Shown one piece after another: positions 25,815-33,227 of a stretch of DNA of 64,000 nt. A model generated the notes under the pieces. The model searched no databases, was not told the DNA's origin, and saw nothing but the letters and a program-made list of their open reading frames with translations. This DNA is from Streptomyces sp. NBC_00525. GTDB taxonomy: Bacteria > Actinomycetota > Actinomycetes > Streptomycetales > Streptomycetaceae. The position numbers and the translations under genes were made by a program. The stretch is from assembly GCF_036346595.1 (NCBI RefSeq), contig NZ_CP107834.1:1054001-1118000 (forward strand), in the 5' to 3' direction. Positions within the stretch are counted from its first letter, which is position 1. The number at the start of each line of letters is the position of its first letter.

Positions 25815-26477
25815 TTACCCGGTGCGCCCGGTGAGGCGCCCGGCGTGCTCCAGGTGGCCGGTCAGCCGGTCCTGGATGCGCAGCGTGGCCTCGTCCAGCG
25901 CCTTGCGCGTACGCCTGCCGCTGCCGTCACCGGCCTCGAAGGCTGCTCCGAAGACGATGTCGACGCGGCTGCGCAGCGGCGGCAGTGCCGATATCAACCT
26001 GCCGCGGCGCTCGGTGCTTCCCAGGACGGCCACGGGCACGATCGGCGCCCCGCCGCGCAGCGCGAAGTACGCGAGTCCGGCGCGCAGCGAGGCGAAGTCT
26101 CCGTCGCCCCTGGTGCCCTCGGGGAATATCCCGAGCACCCCGCCGCTCTCCAGCACGCCGAGCGCGCGGGTGATGGCGGTGCGGTCGGCGGTCGTGCGGT
26201 CCACCTCGATCTGGCCGATTCCGTGCAGGAACGGGTCCAGGGGGCCGACGAACGCCTCTTTCTTGATCAGGAAGTGGACGGGCCGGGGCGCGGTGCCCAT
26301 CAGCATCGGCCCGTCGATGTTGTGCGAGTGGTTCACCGCGAGTATGACGGGTCCGGCGGCGGGTACCCGCCAGGCGCCGAGGACACGGGGCTTGAAGAGC
26401 CCGTACATCAGCCCGATCCCGATGCCGCGCCCGACCGCCGCACCGCGCGGCGAGGGCGCGCCCGTGGCGTCGGTCAC
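25815..26477 (-). CDS. plsC: 1-acyl-glycerol-3-phosphate acyltransferase-like protein
   Basis: A 220-residue acyltransferase with motif I NHSHNIDG (H-x4-D), motif III FPEGTRGDGDFASLRAGLAYFAL, and the PIVPVAVLGS motif IV. It should add the second acyl chain of phosphatidic acid at the membrane. GTG 26477 overlaps the cmk stop by GTGA, showing coupling. Pairing of cmk with plsC and der is common in bacteria, linking CTP and lipid supply. Confidence 0.88.
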   Translation of the reverse strand: MTDATGAPSPRGAAVGRGIGIGLMYGLFKPRVLGAWRVPAAGPVILAVNHSHNIDGPMLMGTAPRPVHFLIKKEAFVGPLDPFLHGIGQIEVDRTTADRTAITRALGVLESGGVLGIFPEGTRGDGDFASLRAGLAYFALRGGAPIVPVAVLGSTERRGRLISALPPLRSRVDIVFGAAFEAGDGSGRRTRKALDEATLRIQDRLTGHLEHAGRLTGRTG

Positions 26478-27190
26478 TTCGCGGCCCGCGTCTCCCCGAC
26501 GAGGGTGACGACGCACTCGATGACCTGCTGGAGCGTCAGCTCGGTGGTGTCCACCTCGACGGCGTCGTCCGCCTTGGCGAGCGGTGAGGTCTTGCGGCCG
26601 GAGTCCGCGGCGTCCCGCTTGATCAGCGCCTCCTTGGTGGCGGCGAGATCGGAGCCCTTGACCTCGCCGCTGCGGCGGGCGGCGCGAGCCTCCGGCGACG
26701 CGGTGAGGAAGATCTTGAGGTCGGCGTCGGGCAGCACGGTGGTGCCGATGTCGCGGCCCTCGACCACGATGCCCTTCTCCGCGCCGGCGGCGATGGCGCG
26801 CTGCAGCTCGGTGATCCGGGTGCGCACCTCGGGGACGGCGCTGACGGCGCTGACCTTGGAGGTGACCTCCTGGGTGCGGATCGGGCCGGAGGCGTCCTCG
26901 CCGTCGACGGTGATGGTGGGGGCGGCGGGGTCGGTGCCGGAGACGATGACCGGCTTTGCGGCGGCGGTCGCGACCTGGGCCGCGTCCTGCACGTCGACGC
27001 CGTTGTTCAGCATCCACCAGGTGATGGCGCGGTACTGGGCGCCGGTGTCCAGGTAGCTGAGGCCGAGCTGGGCGGCGACGGCCTTGGAGGTGCTGGACTT
27101 GCCGGTGCCGGAGGGGCCGTCGATGGCGACGACCACGGCGGCCGGGGCGGTCCGGACGGCGGCGCTTACGGTTTCCACGGTGGTGGACAC
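26474..27190 (-). CDS. cmk: cytidylate kinase
   Basis: A 238-residue kinase with the P-loop IDGPSGTGKSSTSKAVA, CMP-binding YLDTGAQYRAITW, and the GRDIGTTVLPDADLKIFLTA and LIKRDAADSGRKTSPL lid segments. It converts CMP and dCMP to diphosphates. GTG 27190 follows AGGAAG closely, and GTG 27178 is an alternative. A 138-base gap separates it from tyrA, so it may have its own promoter, but order and strand match the aroH-tyrA-cmk-plsC-der cluster. Confidence 0.95.
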   Translation of the reverse strand: MSTTVETVSAAVRTAPAAVVVAIDGPSGTGKSSTSKAVAAQLGLSYLDTGAQYRAITWWMLNNGVDVQDAAQVATAAAKPVIVSGTDPAAPTITVDGEDASGPIRTQEVTSKVSAVSAVPEVRTRITELQRAIAAGAEKGIVVEGRDIGTTVLPDADLKIFLTASPEARAARRSGEVKGSDLAATKEALIKRDAADSGRKTSPLAKADDAVEVDTTELTLQQVIECVVTLVGETRAAK

Positions 27191-27328
27191 CTTCCTGGGG
27201 CTCGGGCGGGCTGGGCGGGACGCGTGAACCCGCCCCGCACAAGGTTACCGAGTGCCGGGACGGGTCCGACCACCCCTGTGGACAACCGTGCGACCGGGGT
27301 GCGGCGCGGCGGGGGCGGCGACGCGGGG

Positions 27329-28414
27329 CTACTGCCGGATCGACCAGCCCCGCTCGCGCAGTGCGGCGGCCAGGGCCGGGGCGGCGCTGGGTTCGACCAT
27401 GAGCTGGACGAGCCCGGCCTGCTGGCCGGTGGCGTGCTCGATGCGCACGTCCTCGATGTTGATGCCGGACCGGCCCGCGTCGGCGAAGATCCCGGCCAGC
27501 TCGCCGGGCCGGTCGCTGATGAGGACGGCCACGACCTCGTAGGAGGCGGGGGCGGCGCCGTGCTTGCCGGGCACCCGGACGCGTCCGGCGTTGCCCCGGC
27601 TCAGGACGGAGCGGATGCCCTCGGTGCCGGCGCGCCGCTCGTCCTCGTCGGCGGACTGGAGCCCGCGCAGCGCGGTGACGGTCTCCGTCAGGTCGGCGGC
27701 CACCCCGGCGAGGACGTCGGCGACCGGGCCCGGATTGGCGGCCAGGATCTCCACCCACATCCTCGGGTCGGAGGCCGCGATCCGGGTCACGTCCCTGATC
27801 CCCTGCCCGCACAGGCGCACCGCTGTCTCGTCGGCGTGCTCCAGGCGGGCCGCGACCATGGAGGAGATCAGCTGCGGGGTGTGCGAGACAAGGGCGACGG
27901 CCCGGTCGTGGGCGTCGGCGTCCATGACGACCGGCACGGCGCGGCACAGCGCGACCAGTTCCAGGGCGAGGTTGAGCACCTCGGTGTCGGTGTCCGGGGT
28001 CGGGGTGAGGACCCAGGGGCGGCCCTCGAACAGGTCGGCGGTGGCGGCGAGCGGCCCGGAGCGCTCCTTGCCGGCCATGGGGTGGGTGCCGATGTAGGCG
28101 CCGAGGTCGGCCCCCAGCGCCTCCAGCTCGCGGCGCGGGCCGCCCTTCACGCTGGCGACGTCGAGGTAGCCGCGGGCGACGCCGTCGCGCATGGCGGCGG
28201 CGAGCACGGCGGCGGTGTGGGCGGGTGGTACGGCGACGACGGCGAGGTCCACACGGCCCTCGGGCGGCGCGTCGGTACCGGCGCCGAGGGCGGCGGCGGT
28301 CCTGGCCGACTCGGGGTCGTGGTCCACGAGGTGGACGGCGATGCCGCGGCTCGCGAGGGCGAGGGCGGCGGAGGTGCCGACGAGGCCGGTACCGATGACG
28401 ACGGCGCTTCTCAC
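27329..28414 (-). CDS. tyrA: prephenate dehydrogenase with C-terminal ACT domain
   Basis: A 361-residue enzyme. The N-terminal Rossmann fold (VVIGTGLVGTSAALAL) binds NAD(P); the catalytic His region is GTHPMAGKERSGPLAA. A helical dimerisation domain follows, then an ACT domain from about residue 285 (YEVVAVLISDRPGELAGIFADAG region) that should sense tyrosine. It makes 4-hydroxyphenylpyruvate from prephenate. GTG 28414 overlaps the aroH stop (GTGA), coupling it to chorismate mutase one step earlier in the pathway. Confidence 0.95.
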   Translation of the reverse strand: MRSAVVIGTGLVGTSAALALASRGIAVHLVDHDPESARTAAALGAGTDAPPEGRVDLAVVAVPPAHTAAVLAAAMRDGVARGYLDVASVKGGPRRELEALGADLGAYIGTHPMAGKERSGPLAATADLFEGRPWVLTPTPDTDTEVLNLALELVALCRAVPVVMDADAHDRAVALVSHTPQLISSMVAARLEHADETAVRLCGQGIRDVTRIAASDPRMWVEILAANPGPVADVLAGVAADLTETVTALRGLQSADEDERRAGTEGIRSVLSRGNAGRVRVPGKHGAAPASYEVVAVLISDRPGELAGIFADAGRSGINIEDVRIEHATGQQAGLVQLMVEPSAAPALAAALRERGWSIRQ

Positions 28415-28773
28415 TGGGCGATGTCCTTGCGCAGGGCGGCGGTGGCGCCGAGGTAGACGTGGTTGATCTCGGCCTTGGACAGATAGGTCTCGACGTGGGC
28501 GAGGATGCGCACGACGCGGGGCATGGCGCCCTCGATGTCCAGTTCCTGGGCGCAGATCAGCGGGACGTCGACGATGCCGAGGCCGCGCGCCGCGGCGGCC
28601 GGGAAGTCGCTGTGCAGGTCGGGCGTGGCCGTGAACCAGATGCTGATCAGGTCGTCCGCGACGAGTTCGTTGCGTTCCAGGACGGCGGTGAGCAGGGCGC
28701 TGACCTGCTCGTCCATGTGCCCCGCCTCGTCCCGCTCCAGCTGGACGGCTCCGCGGACCGCTCGTACCGCCAC
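28411..28773 (-). CDS. aroH: chorismate mutase, AroH type
   Basis: A 120-residue enzyme of the trimeric AroH class: RAVRGAVQLERDEAGHM at the start, the central FTATPDLHSDFPAAAARGLG and VPLICAQELDIEGAMPRVVRIL, all with the expected Arg, Glu and Cys positions. It converts chorismate to prephenate. GTG 28773 is preceded by AAGGAG at 6 bases. It heads the operon and diverges from a nucleotidyltransferase gene. Confidence 0.95.
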   Translation of the reverse strand: MAVRAVRGAVQLERDEAGHMDEQVSALLTAVLERNELVADDLISIWFTATPDLHSDFPAAAARGLGIVDVPLICAQELDIEGAMPRVVRILAHVETYLSKAEINHVYLGATAALRKDIAQ

Positions 28774-28835
28774 GTCGTGCTCCTTGCTTGTCCGTATCGC
28801 TTCGGGCGCTTGTGATCAGCGTAGAGGGGCGGCGG

Positions 28836-28860
28836 GGGCGCGCGCCGGGGCGCCCTTTTT
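28836..28860 (+). terminator. terminator-like hairpin with T5 upstream of the nucleotidyltransferase
   Basis: GGGCGC (28836-28841) and GCGCCC (28850-28855) are followed by TTTTT, 41 bases before the ATG at 28902. It could be a leader attenuator or chance in GC-rich DNA. Confidence 0.3.
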
Positions 28861-28901
28861 ATGAGACGCGCCGGTGCGGGGCGCTGGCGTACGCTCCCGG
28901 C

Positions 28902-29600
28902 ATGATCGCTCCGACCGACGAGGAACTGGTGCGCCGGCACACGGTCTACTCCTGTGTGATGGGGTCGCGCGCCTTCGGTCTGGCCACGGAGGACAGCGAC
29001 ACCGACCGGCGGGGCGTGTTCCTGGCGCCGACACCGCTGTTCTGGCGCTTCGAGAAGCCGCCCACGCATGTCGAGGGCCCGGCCGAGGAGCAGTTCTCCT
29101 GGGAGCTGGAACGCTTCTGCGAGCTGGCCCTGCGCGCCAACCCCAATGTGCTGGAGTGCCTGCACTCGCCGCTGGTGGACCACGCGGACGCCACCGGCCG
29201 CGAACTGCTGGCGCTGCGCGGCGCCTTCCTCTCGCTGCGGGCCCACGACTCGTTCGTCCGCTACGCGGTGGCGCAGCGCCGGAAGCTGGAGGCGGACGTC
29301 CGGCGGTACGGCGCCCCGCGCTGGAAGCACGCCATGCATCTGCTGCGCCTGCTGGCGAGCTGCCGGGACCTGCTGCGCACCGGCGTCCTGGACATCTCGG
29401 TGGGCGAGGCCCGCGAGGACCTGCTGGCGGTCAAGCGGGGCGAGGTCCCGTGGCCGGAGGTGGAACGCCGCATGACCGGCCTGGCGGCCGGGAACGACGC
29501 GGCGATCGCCTCCTCCCCTCTGCCGGCCGAGCCGGACCGGGCGCGCGTGGAGGACTTCCTGATCCGCGTCCGCCGCGCGTCGGCGCTGGCGGCGGGCTGA
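28902..29600 (+). CDS. YcgL/RlaP-type nucleotidyltransferase
   Basis: A 232-residue protein with a polymerase-beta-like active site: GSRAFGLATEDSDTDRRGVF holds the G-S and D-x-D residues. Helical regions follow, including NPNVLECLHSPL and ARWKHAMHLLRLL-like stretches typical of PF10127 proteins. The likely activity is transfer of a nucleotide to RNA or protein; some phage relatives (RlaP) and RNA repair enzymes share this fold. ATG 28902 is the first start with the motif at normal distance. No RNA ligase is adjacent. Function remains open. Confidence 0.75.
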   Translation: MIAPTDEELVRRHTVYSCVMGSRAFGLATEDSDTDRRGVFLAPTPLFWRFEKPPTHVEGPAEEQFSWELERFCELALRANPNVLECLHSPLVDHADATGRELLALRGAFLSLRAHDSFVRYAVAQRRKLEADVRRYGAPRWKHAMHLLRLLASCRDLLRTGVLDISVGEAREDLLAVKRGEVPWPEVERRMTGLAAGNDAAIASSPLPAEPDRARVEDFLIRVRRASALAAG

Positions 29601-29623
29601 GTGCCCGCCGCCGTACGGCCCGT

Positions 29624-30640
29624 TCACGCGTCCCAGAGCGCTCCCAGGGCCAGCAGGTCGCTCCGGTACTCGATGCGGTCCACCCAGGCGGTGGGCCAGG
29701 CTTCGGTGCCGAGGTGGGCGCCGGCCAGGGCGCCGGTGAGGCAGGCGATGGAGTCCGAGTCGCCTCGGGTGCAGGCGGCCCGGCGCAGGGCGGTGACGGG
29801 CTCGTCGGGGAAGAGCAGGAAGCAGTGCAGGGCACTGGCGAGGGCCTCCTCGGCTATCCAGCCGTCTCCCGTCCGCTCGCACGGGTCGGTCTCCGGGGAG
29901 GGGCTGCGCAGGGCGTCCTGGACGGTTTCCAGCGCGGCCAGGCACTCGTCCCAGCCTCGCCTGATGAACGCCTCGGGCGAGGCGTCGTGGGTGTGGCGCC
30001 ACAGGTCGCCGAGCCAGCCGTCGAGGTAGCGGTCGCGGTTCTCGTACGCGTAGGAGCGCAGCAGGCCGATCAGGCCGAGGGGTTCGGCGCCCCGCGCGAG
30101 CAGGTACACGGCGTGGGCGGTCAGGTCGGAGGCGGCGAGCGCCGTGGGGTGGCCGTGGGTGAGGGCGGACTGGAGCTGGGCGGCCCCGGAGCGCTGTTCG
30201 CCGCTGAGGCCGGGGGCGAGTCCGATGGGGGCGACGCGCATGTTGGCGCCGCAGCCCTTGGAGCCGGTCCGGCTGGCCTCCTGCCAGGGCCGGTCGCCGT
30301 CGAGGAGGTGGCATGCCTGCAGGCAGGTGCGGCCGGGGGCGCGGTTGTTGTCGGGCGAGTGGTACCAGTCGACGAACTCCTCGCGCACCGGGCGGGCCAG
30401 CCGCAGCCCGGTGAGCGTGCCGCGGTCCATGGCGGTGCGCAGGCCCCGGCCCAGGGCGAGGGTCATCTGGGTGTCGTCGGTGACGAAGGCCGGCTTCGGC
30501 AGCTCCATCTCCCGCCAGGGCCCGCACTTGGCGAGGATCGACGGCACGTCGTTGAACTCGGTGGGAAAGCCCAGCGCGTCGCCGAGGGCGAGGCCGGTCA
30601 GGGCGCCGGTGGCGGCCCTCTTCGTACGGGTCGTGGTCAT
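29624..30640 (-). CDS. ADP-ribosylglycohydrolase (DraG/ARH family)
   Basis: A 338-residue enzyme with the ARH metal-site motifs: GALTGLALGDALGFPTEF at the start, TDDTQMTLALGRGL (two metal-binding Asp), and the C-terminal RGDSDSIACLTGALAGAHLG. It should remove ADP-ribose from protein or nucleic acid, or open O-acetyl-ADP-ribose, releasing ADP-ribose. ATG 30640 overlaps the nrtR stop (ATGA). It is the last gene of the four-gene pnuC-nadR-nrtR operon, so its product may tie ADP-ribose turnover to NAD salvage. Confidence 0.88.
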   Translation of the reverse strand: MTTTRTKRAATGALTGLALGDALGFPTEFNDVPSILAKCGPWREMELPKPAFVTDDTQMTLALGRGLRTAMDRGTLTGLRLARPVREEFVDWYHSPDNNRAPGRTCLQACHLLDGDRPWQEASRTGSKGCGANMRVAPIGLAPGLSGEQRSGAAQLQSALTHGHPTALAASDLTAHAVYLLARGAEPLGLIGLLRSYAYENRDRYLDGWLGDLWRHTHDASPEAFIRRGWDECLAALETVQDALRSPSPETDPCERTGDGWIAEEALASALHCFLLFPDEPVTALRRAACTRGDSDSIACLTGALAGAHLGTEAWPTAWVDRIEYRSDLLALGALWDA

Positions 30641-31368
30641 TTCTCGCGTCCTTCCGGTCGCAGCAGCGGGGGGTGCAGGGTGGTGGCGTCGCCCGCCCGG
30701 TAGAGGGCGGCGGGTTTGCCGCGGCCGCCGGTGCGGCGCGGGGCCCCTTCCGCGGGCCGGACGAAGCCCGGTGTGGCGAGGACCTTGCGGCGGAAGTTGG
30801 GGCGGTCCAGCTCCACGCCCCAGACGGTCTCGTAGACCTGCTGGAGCTCGCCGAGGGTGAAGTGCGGCGGGCAGAACGCGGTGGCCAGGCAGGTGTATTC
30901 GAGCTTGGCGCCGACGCGTTCGCGGGCGTCGGCCAGGATGCGGTCGTGGTCGAAGGCGAGCGGGCCGGTGCGGTCGGCGTCCCACCACCGGGCGCCCGCC
31001 GCGTCGCCGCCGCCGCGCGGTTCGGGCAGGTCGGGGACGAGCGCGGTGTGGGCGACGGAGACCACGCGCATCCTCGGGTCGCGGTCCGGGTCGCTGTAGG
31101 TGCGCAGCTGTTCCAGGTGGAGGCCGGAGACGGTGCCGTCGCTCAGCCCGGTCTCCTCGGCCAGTTCGCGGCGGGCGGCCTCCCCGGCGGACTCGCGGGG
31201 CAGCAGGAAGCCGCCGGGCAGCGCCCAGTGGCCCCGGTACGGTTCGGCGCCCCGTTCGACGAGCAGGACGTGCAGCCGGGACGCGCGGACCGTGAACACC
31301 GCGAGATCGACGGTGACCGCGAACGGTTCGAAGGCGTGCGGGTCGTAGCCCTCGGGGGCGGCGCTCAT
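30637..31368 (-). CDS. nrtR: NrtR-type NUDIX / winged-helix regulator of NAD metabolism
   Basis: A 243-residue protein with an N-terminal NUDIX domain and a C-terminal winged helix (about 150-225: FTLGELQQVYETVWGVELDRPNFRRKV). This is the NrtR architecture. Unlike many NrtR repressors that lost catalysis, the NUDIX box is complete (G53 to L75, GFLLPRE... RELAEETGL). It may both sense and hydrolyse ADP-ribose or NAD-related ligands. ATG 31368 overlaps the nadR stop (ATGA). A perfect dyad just before pnuC (33108-33124) is the obvious candidate operator, so autoregulation is likely. Confidence 0.85.
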   Translation of the reverse strand: MSAAPEGYDPHAFEPFAVTVDLAVFTVRASRLHVLLVERGAEPYRGHWALPGGFLLPRESAGEAARRELAEETGLSDGTVSGLHLEQLRTYSDPDRDPRMRVVSVAHTALVPDLPEPRGGGDAAGARWWDADRTGPLAFDHDRILADARERVGAKLEYTCLATAFCPPHFTLGELQQVYETVWGVELDRPNFRRKVLATPGFVRPAEGAPRRTGGRGKPAALYRAGDATTLHPPLLRPEGREK

Positions 31369-32444
31369 CGGTGCTCCGGAAGGGGTGCGGTGAAGTTCCA
31401 GCCCTCGGCGAGCAGCGCGTCCACGGCTTCGACCGCGCGGGCGAGCCGGGTCTCGTGGCTGCCGGTCAGCTCGATGAACGGGCGGCCGGTCCGGGTGAGT
31501 TCGGCCCGGAACCGGTCGGTCATCCAGGGCCGCAGCTCCTCGCCGTCGCGCAGCCCGTCGTCCTCGAAGGCGACGCCCTCGTGGTCGGTGAGCAGCCACA
31601 GGTGGTGGCGGGTCCGGTCGGCGATCCGCTCGACGAGGGGGTTGCGTCCGCCGACGTACCGCTCGTGCCACACGGTGGTGGCGAAGGAGTCCGTGTCGCA
31701 GAAGAGCACCGGGGAGCCGGCGGAGGCGGCCTCCTCCTCGCGGGCGTTCTGGGTCTCGGCGATGTGCGGGAAGTCGTGGGTGGACAGGGTGACGTCCTCC
31801 CACTGGGCGCGGGGCCACCGCTCGCGCAGCTCGGCGAGCTTGTGCTCGCTGAACTCGCGCCCGTACTCGGCGACGTACCCGGTGTGCGCCCAGACGCCGC
31901 CGCGCCGGCGGTAGTGGGCGGCCAGGGCGCGGGCCAGCGTGGTGGTGCCGGTGGACTCCGCGCCGAGGACGACCACGCGGCGGGCGAGCGCCGCCCGGAC
32001 CGGCGCTTCGAGGAAGCCCCACTGGCCGGCCGGGTCCGCGCGGACGGCGGTGCCGGAGACCGGGTGGACGGTGCGCCCGGGGTCGACACAGACGTTCTCG
32101 GCGCCGAAGCGGCGGGCGAGTTCCTCCCCGTACGGCTCCGAGGTGAAGACGGCGTCCACCCGTTCCGGGACCGCGGCGGTGAAGACCGCCATGTGGGCGT
32201 CCCAGACCGCCGGGTCGTGGAGGTCCATGTGGATGTCGTCCATGGTGCCCACCACCGTCACGCCGGGGTGCGCCCGGCGCATCCACTCGACGCGGTCGGC
32301 GAGCGGGACGGATTCCACGGAGGCGGCGCAGACGAGGACGGTGAGCCGTTCGCAGCGGGCGGCCGCGGTGCGGACGAGGTGGTGGTGGCCGGCGTGCGGC
32401 GGATAGAACTTGCCGAGCACGAGTCCGTGCGGGTAGCGCTTCAT
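31365..32444 (-). CDS. nadR: NadR-like NMN adenylyltransferase / ribosylnicotinamide kinase
   Basis: A 359-residue bifunctional protein. The N-terminal nucleotidyltransferase has GKFYPPHAGHHHLV (HxGH at 17-20) and SGTAVRADP. The C-terminal kinase domain starts near residue 156. Its P-loop reads GAESTGTTTL (161-170), with Thr167 where the Walker Lys should be; downstream kinase regions (FCDTDSFATTVWHERYVG, DHEGVAFEDDGLRDG) are kept. It lacks the N-terminal repressor domain of enterobacterial NadR. It should turn nicotinamide riboside into NMN and NAD after uptake by PnuC. Both ends overlap neighbours by ATGA. Confidence 0.87.
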   Translation of the reverse strand: MKRYPHGLVLGKFYPPHAGHHHLVRTAAARCERLTVLVCAASVESVPLADRVEWMRRAHPGVTVVGTMDDIHMDLHDPAVWDAHMAVFTAAVPERVDAVFTSEPYGEELARRFGAENVCVDPGRTVHPVSGTAVRADPAGQWGFLEAPVRAALARRVVVLGAESTGTTTLARALAAHYRRRGGVWAHTGYVAEYGREFSEHKLAELRERWPRAQWEDVTLSTHDFPHIAETQNAREEEAASAGSPVLFCDTDSFATTVWHERYVGGRNPLVERIADRTRHHLWLLTDHEGVAFEDDGLRDGEELRPWMTDRFRAELTRTGRPFIELTGSHETRLARAVEAVDALLAEGWNFTAPLPEHR

Positions 32445-33094
32445 GCCGGAACCTTCGCGGGTCGCGGGCCGGTCGTGGCCAGGTCGCGGCGCCAGTTGCG
32501 CAGGCCGGCCAGGCACAGGGTCAGGAAGCCGATGTACAGCAGCGAGGTCAGGTACAGCTCCTTGTGCGCGTACAGCGGGATGTAGACGACGTCGGCGGCG
32601 ATCCACAGCCACCAGGACTCGACGAGCTTGCGGCACTGCCCGTACGTCGCCGCGAGCGAGAGGGCGGTGGTCAGGGCGTCCCAGAACGGCACGGTCGAGT
32701 CGGTGGCCCGGTCGAGCAGGACCGTCAGCGCGACGGTCCCCACCGCCCCCGCCACGAGCAGCCCGGTCCACTCGGTGCGCGTGGTGCGCCGCACCGGCAG
32801 CCCGTCCGTGCCCGGTCCACCCCCGTGGGTCCAGGTCCACCAGCCGTACGCGGCGAGGGCGATGAAGACGATCTGGAGTCCGGCGTCTGCGTAGAGGCCG
32901 GACTGGGTGAACAGCAGGATGAAGAAGAGGTTGTTGGCGATGCCGATCGGCCAGTTGGCGAGGTGCTGGCGGGCCACGAGCCAGACGCACAGCGCGCCGC
33001 TGCCGAAGCCCAGCACCTCGGTCCAGCTGACCGGGGTGTCCAGGACCGTCACCAACGGCTGCCGCAGGGGATCGAGTATGTCCGCGAGACTCAC
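32441..33094 (-). CDS. pnuC: nicotinamide riboside transporter PnuC
   Basis: A 217-residue membrane protein with about seven helices and the PnuC substrate region (WLVARQHLANWPIGIANNLFF is spread over a conserved helix; WWLWIAADVVYIPLYAHKELY near the C-terminus). It facilitates uptake of nicotinamide riboside, trapped by the NadR kinase encoded next. GTG 33094 is chosen because AAGGAGG (33106-33100) is 5 bases upstream; the longer frame starting at ATG 33115 would place the dyad and Shine-Dalgarno inside the gene. It heads the NAD operon. Confidence 0.9.
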   Translation of the reverse strand: MSLADILDPLRQPLVTVLDTPVSWTEVLGFGSGALCVWLVARQHLANWPIGIANNLFFILLFTQSGLYADAGLQIVFIALAAYGWWTWTHGGGPGTDGLPVRRTTRTEWTGLLVAGAVGTVALTVLLDRATDSTVPFWDALTTALSLAATYGQCRKLVESWWLWIAADVVYIPLYAHKELYLTSLLYIGFLTLCLAGLRNWRRDLATTGPRPAKVPA

Positions 33095-33099
33095 GCCCG

Positions 33100-33106
33100 C
33101 CTCCTT
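33100..33106 (-). promoter_or_regulatory. Shine-Dalgarno deciding the pnuC start
   Basis: AAGGAGG ends 5 bases before GTG 33094 and so fixes that start over ATG 33115. Confidence 0.7.
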
Positions 33107-33107
33107 A

Positions 33108-33124
33108 ATAGTCATTGTGACTAT
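33108..33124. promoter_or_regulatory. candidate NrtR operator upstream of pnuC
   Basis: ATAGTCA-TTG-TGACTAT is a perfect 7-base dyad immediately before the pnuC Shine-Dalgarno. Its AT-rich arms stand out against the surrounding GC-rich DNA. The operon it precedes encodes an NrtR-type regulator. Confidence 0.75.
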
Positions 33125-33147
33125 AAAGGGTCGGGGTGGCATGCGAA

Positions 33148-33205
33148 AGGCCCGCGGCCGGTTTCCCTTCCGGAAGAATCCGGGAGCGGAACCGGCCGCG
33201 GGCCT
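33148..33205 (-). terminator. terminator after rluB
   Basis: Perfect 16-base arms (AGGCCCGCGGCCGGTT at 33148-33163, complement at 33190-33205) enclose a 26-base loop. It separates rluB from the pnuC operon on the same strand, isolating the NAD operon from read-through. Confidence 0.75.
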
Positions 33206-33227
33206 CGGGTACGGGCTACGGGGAGGG

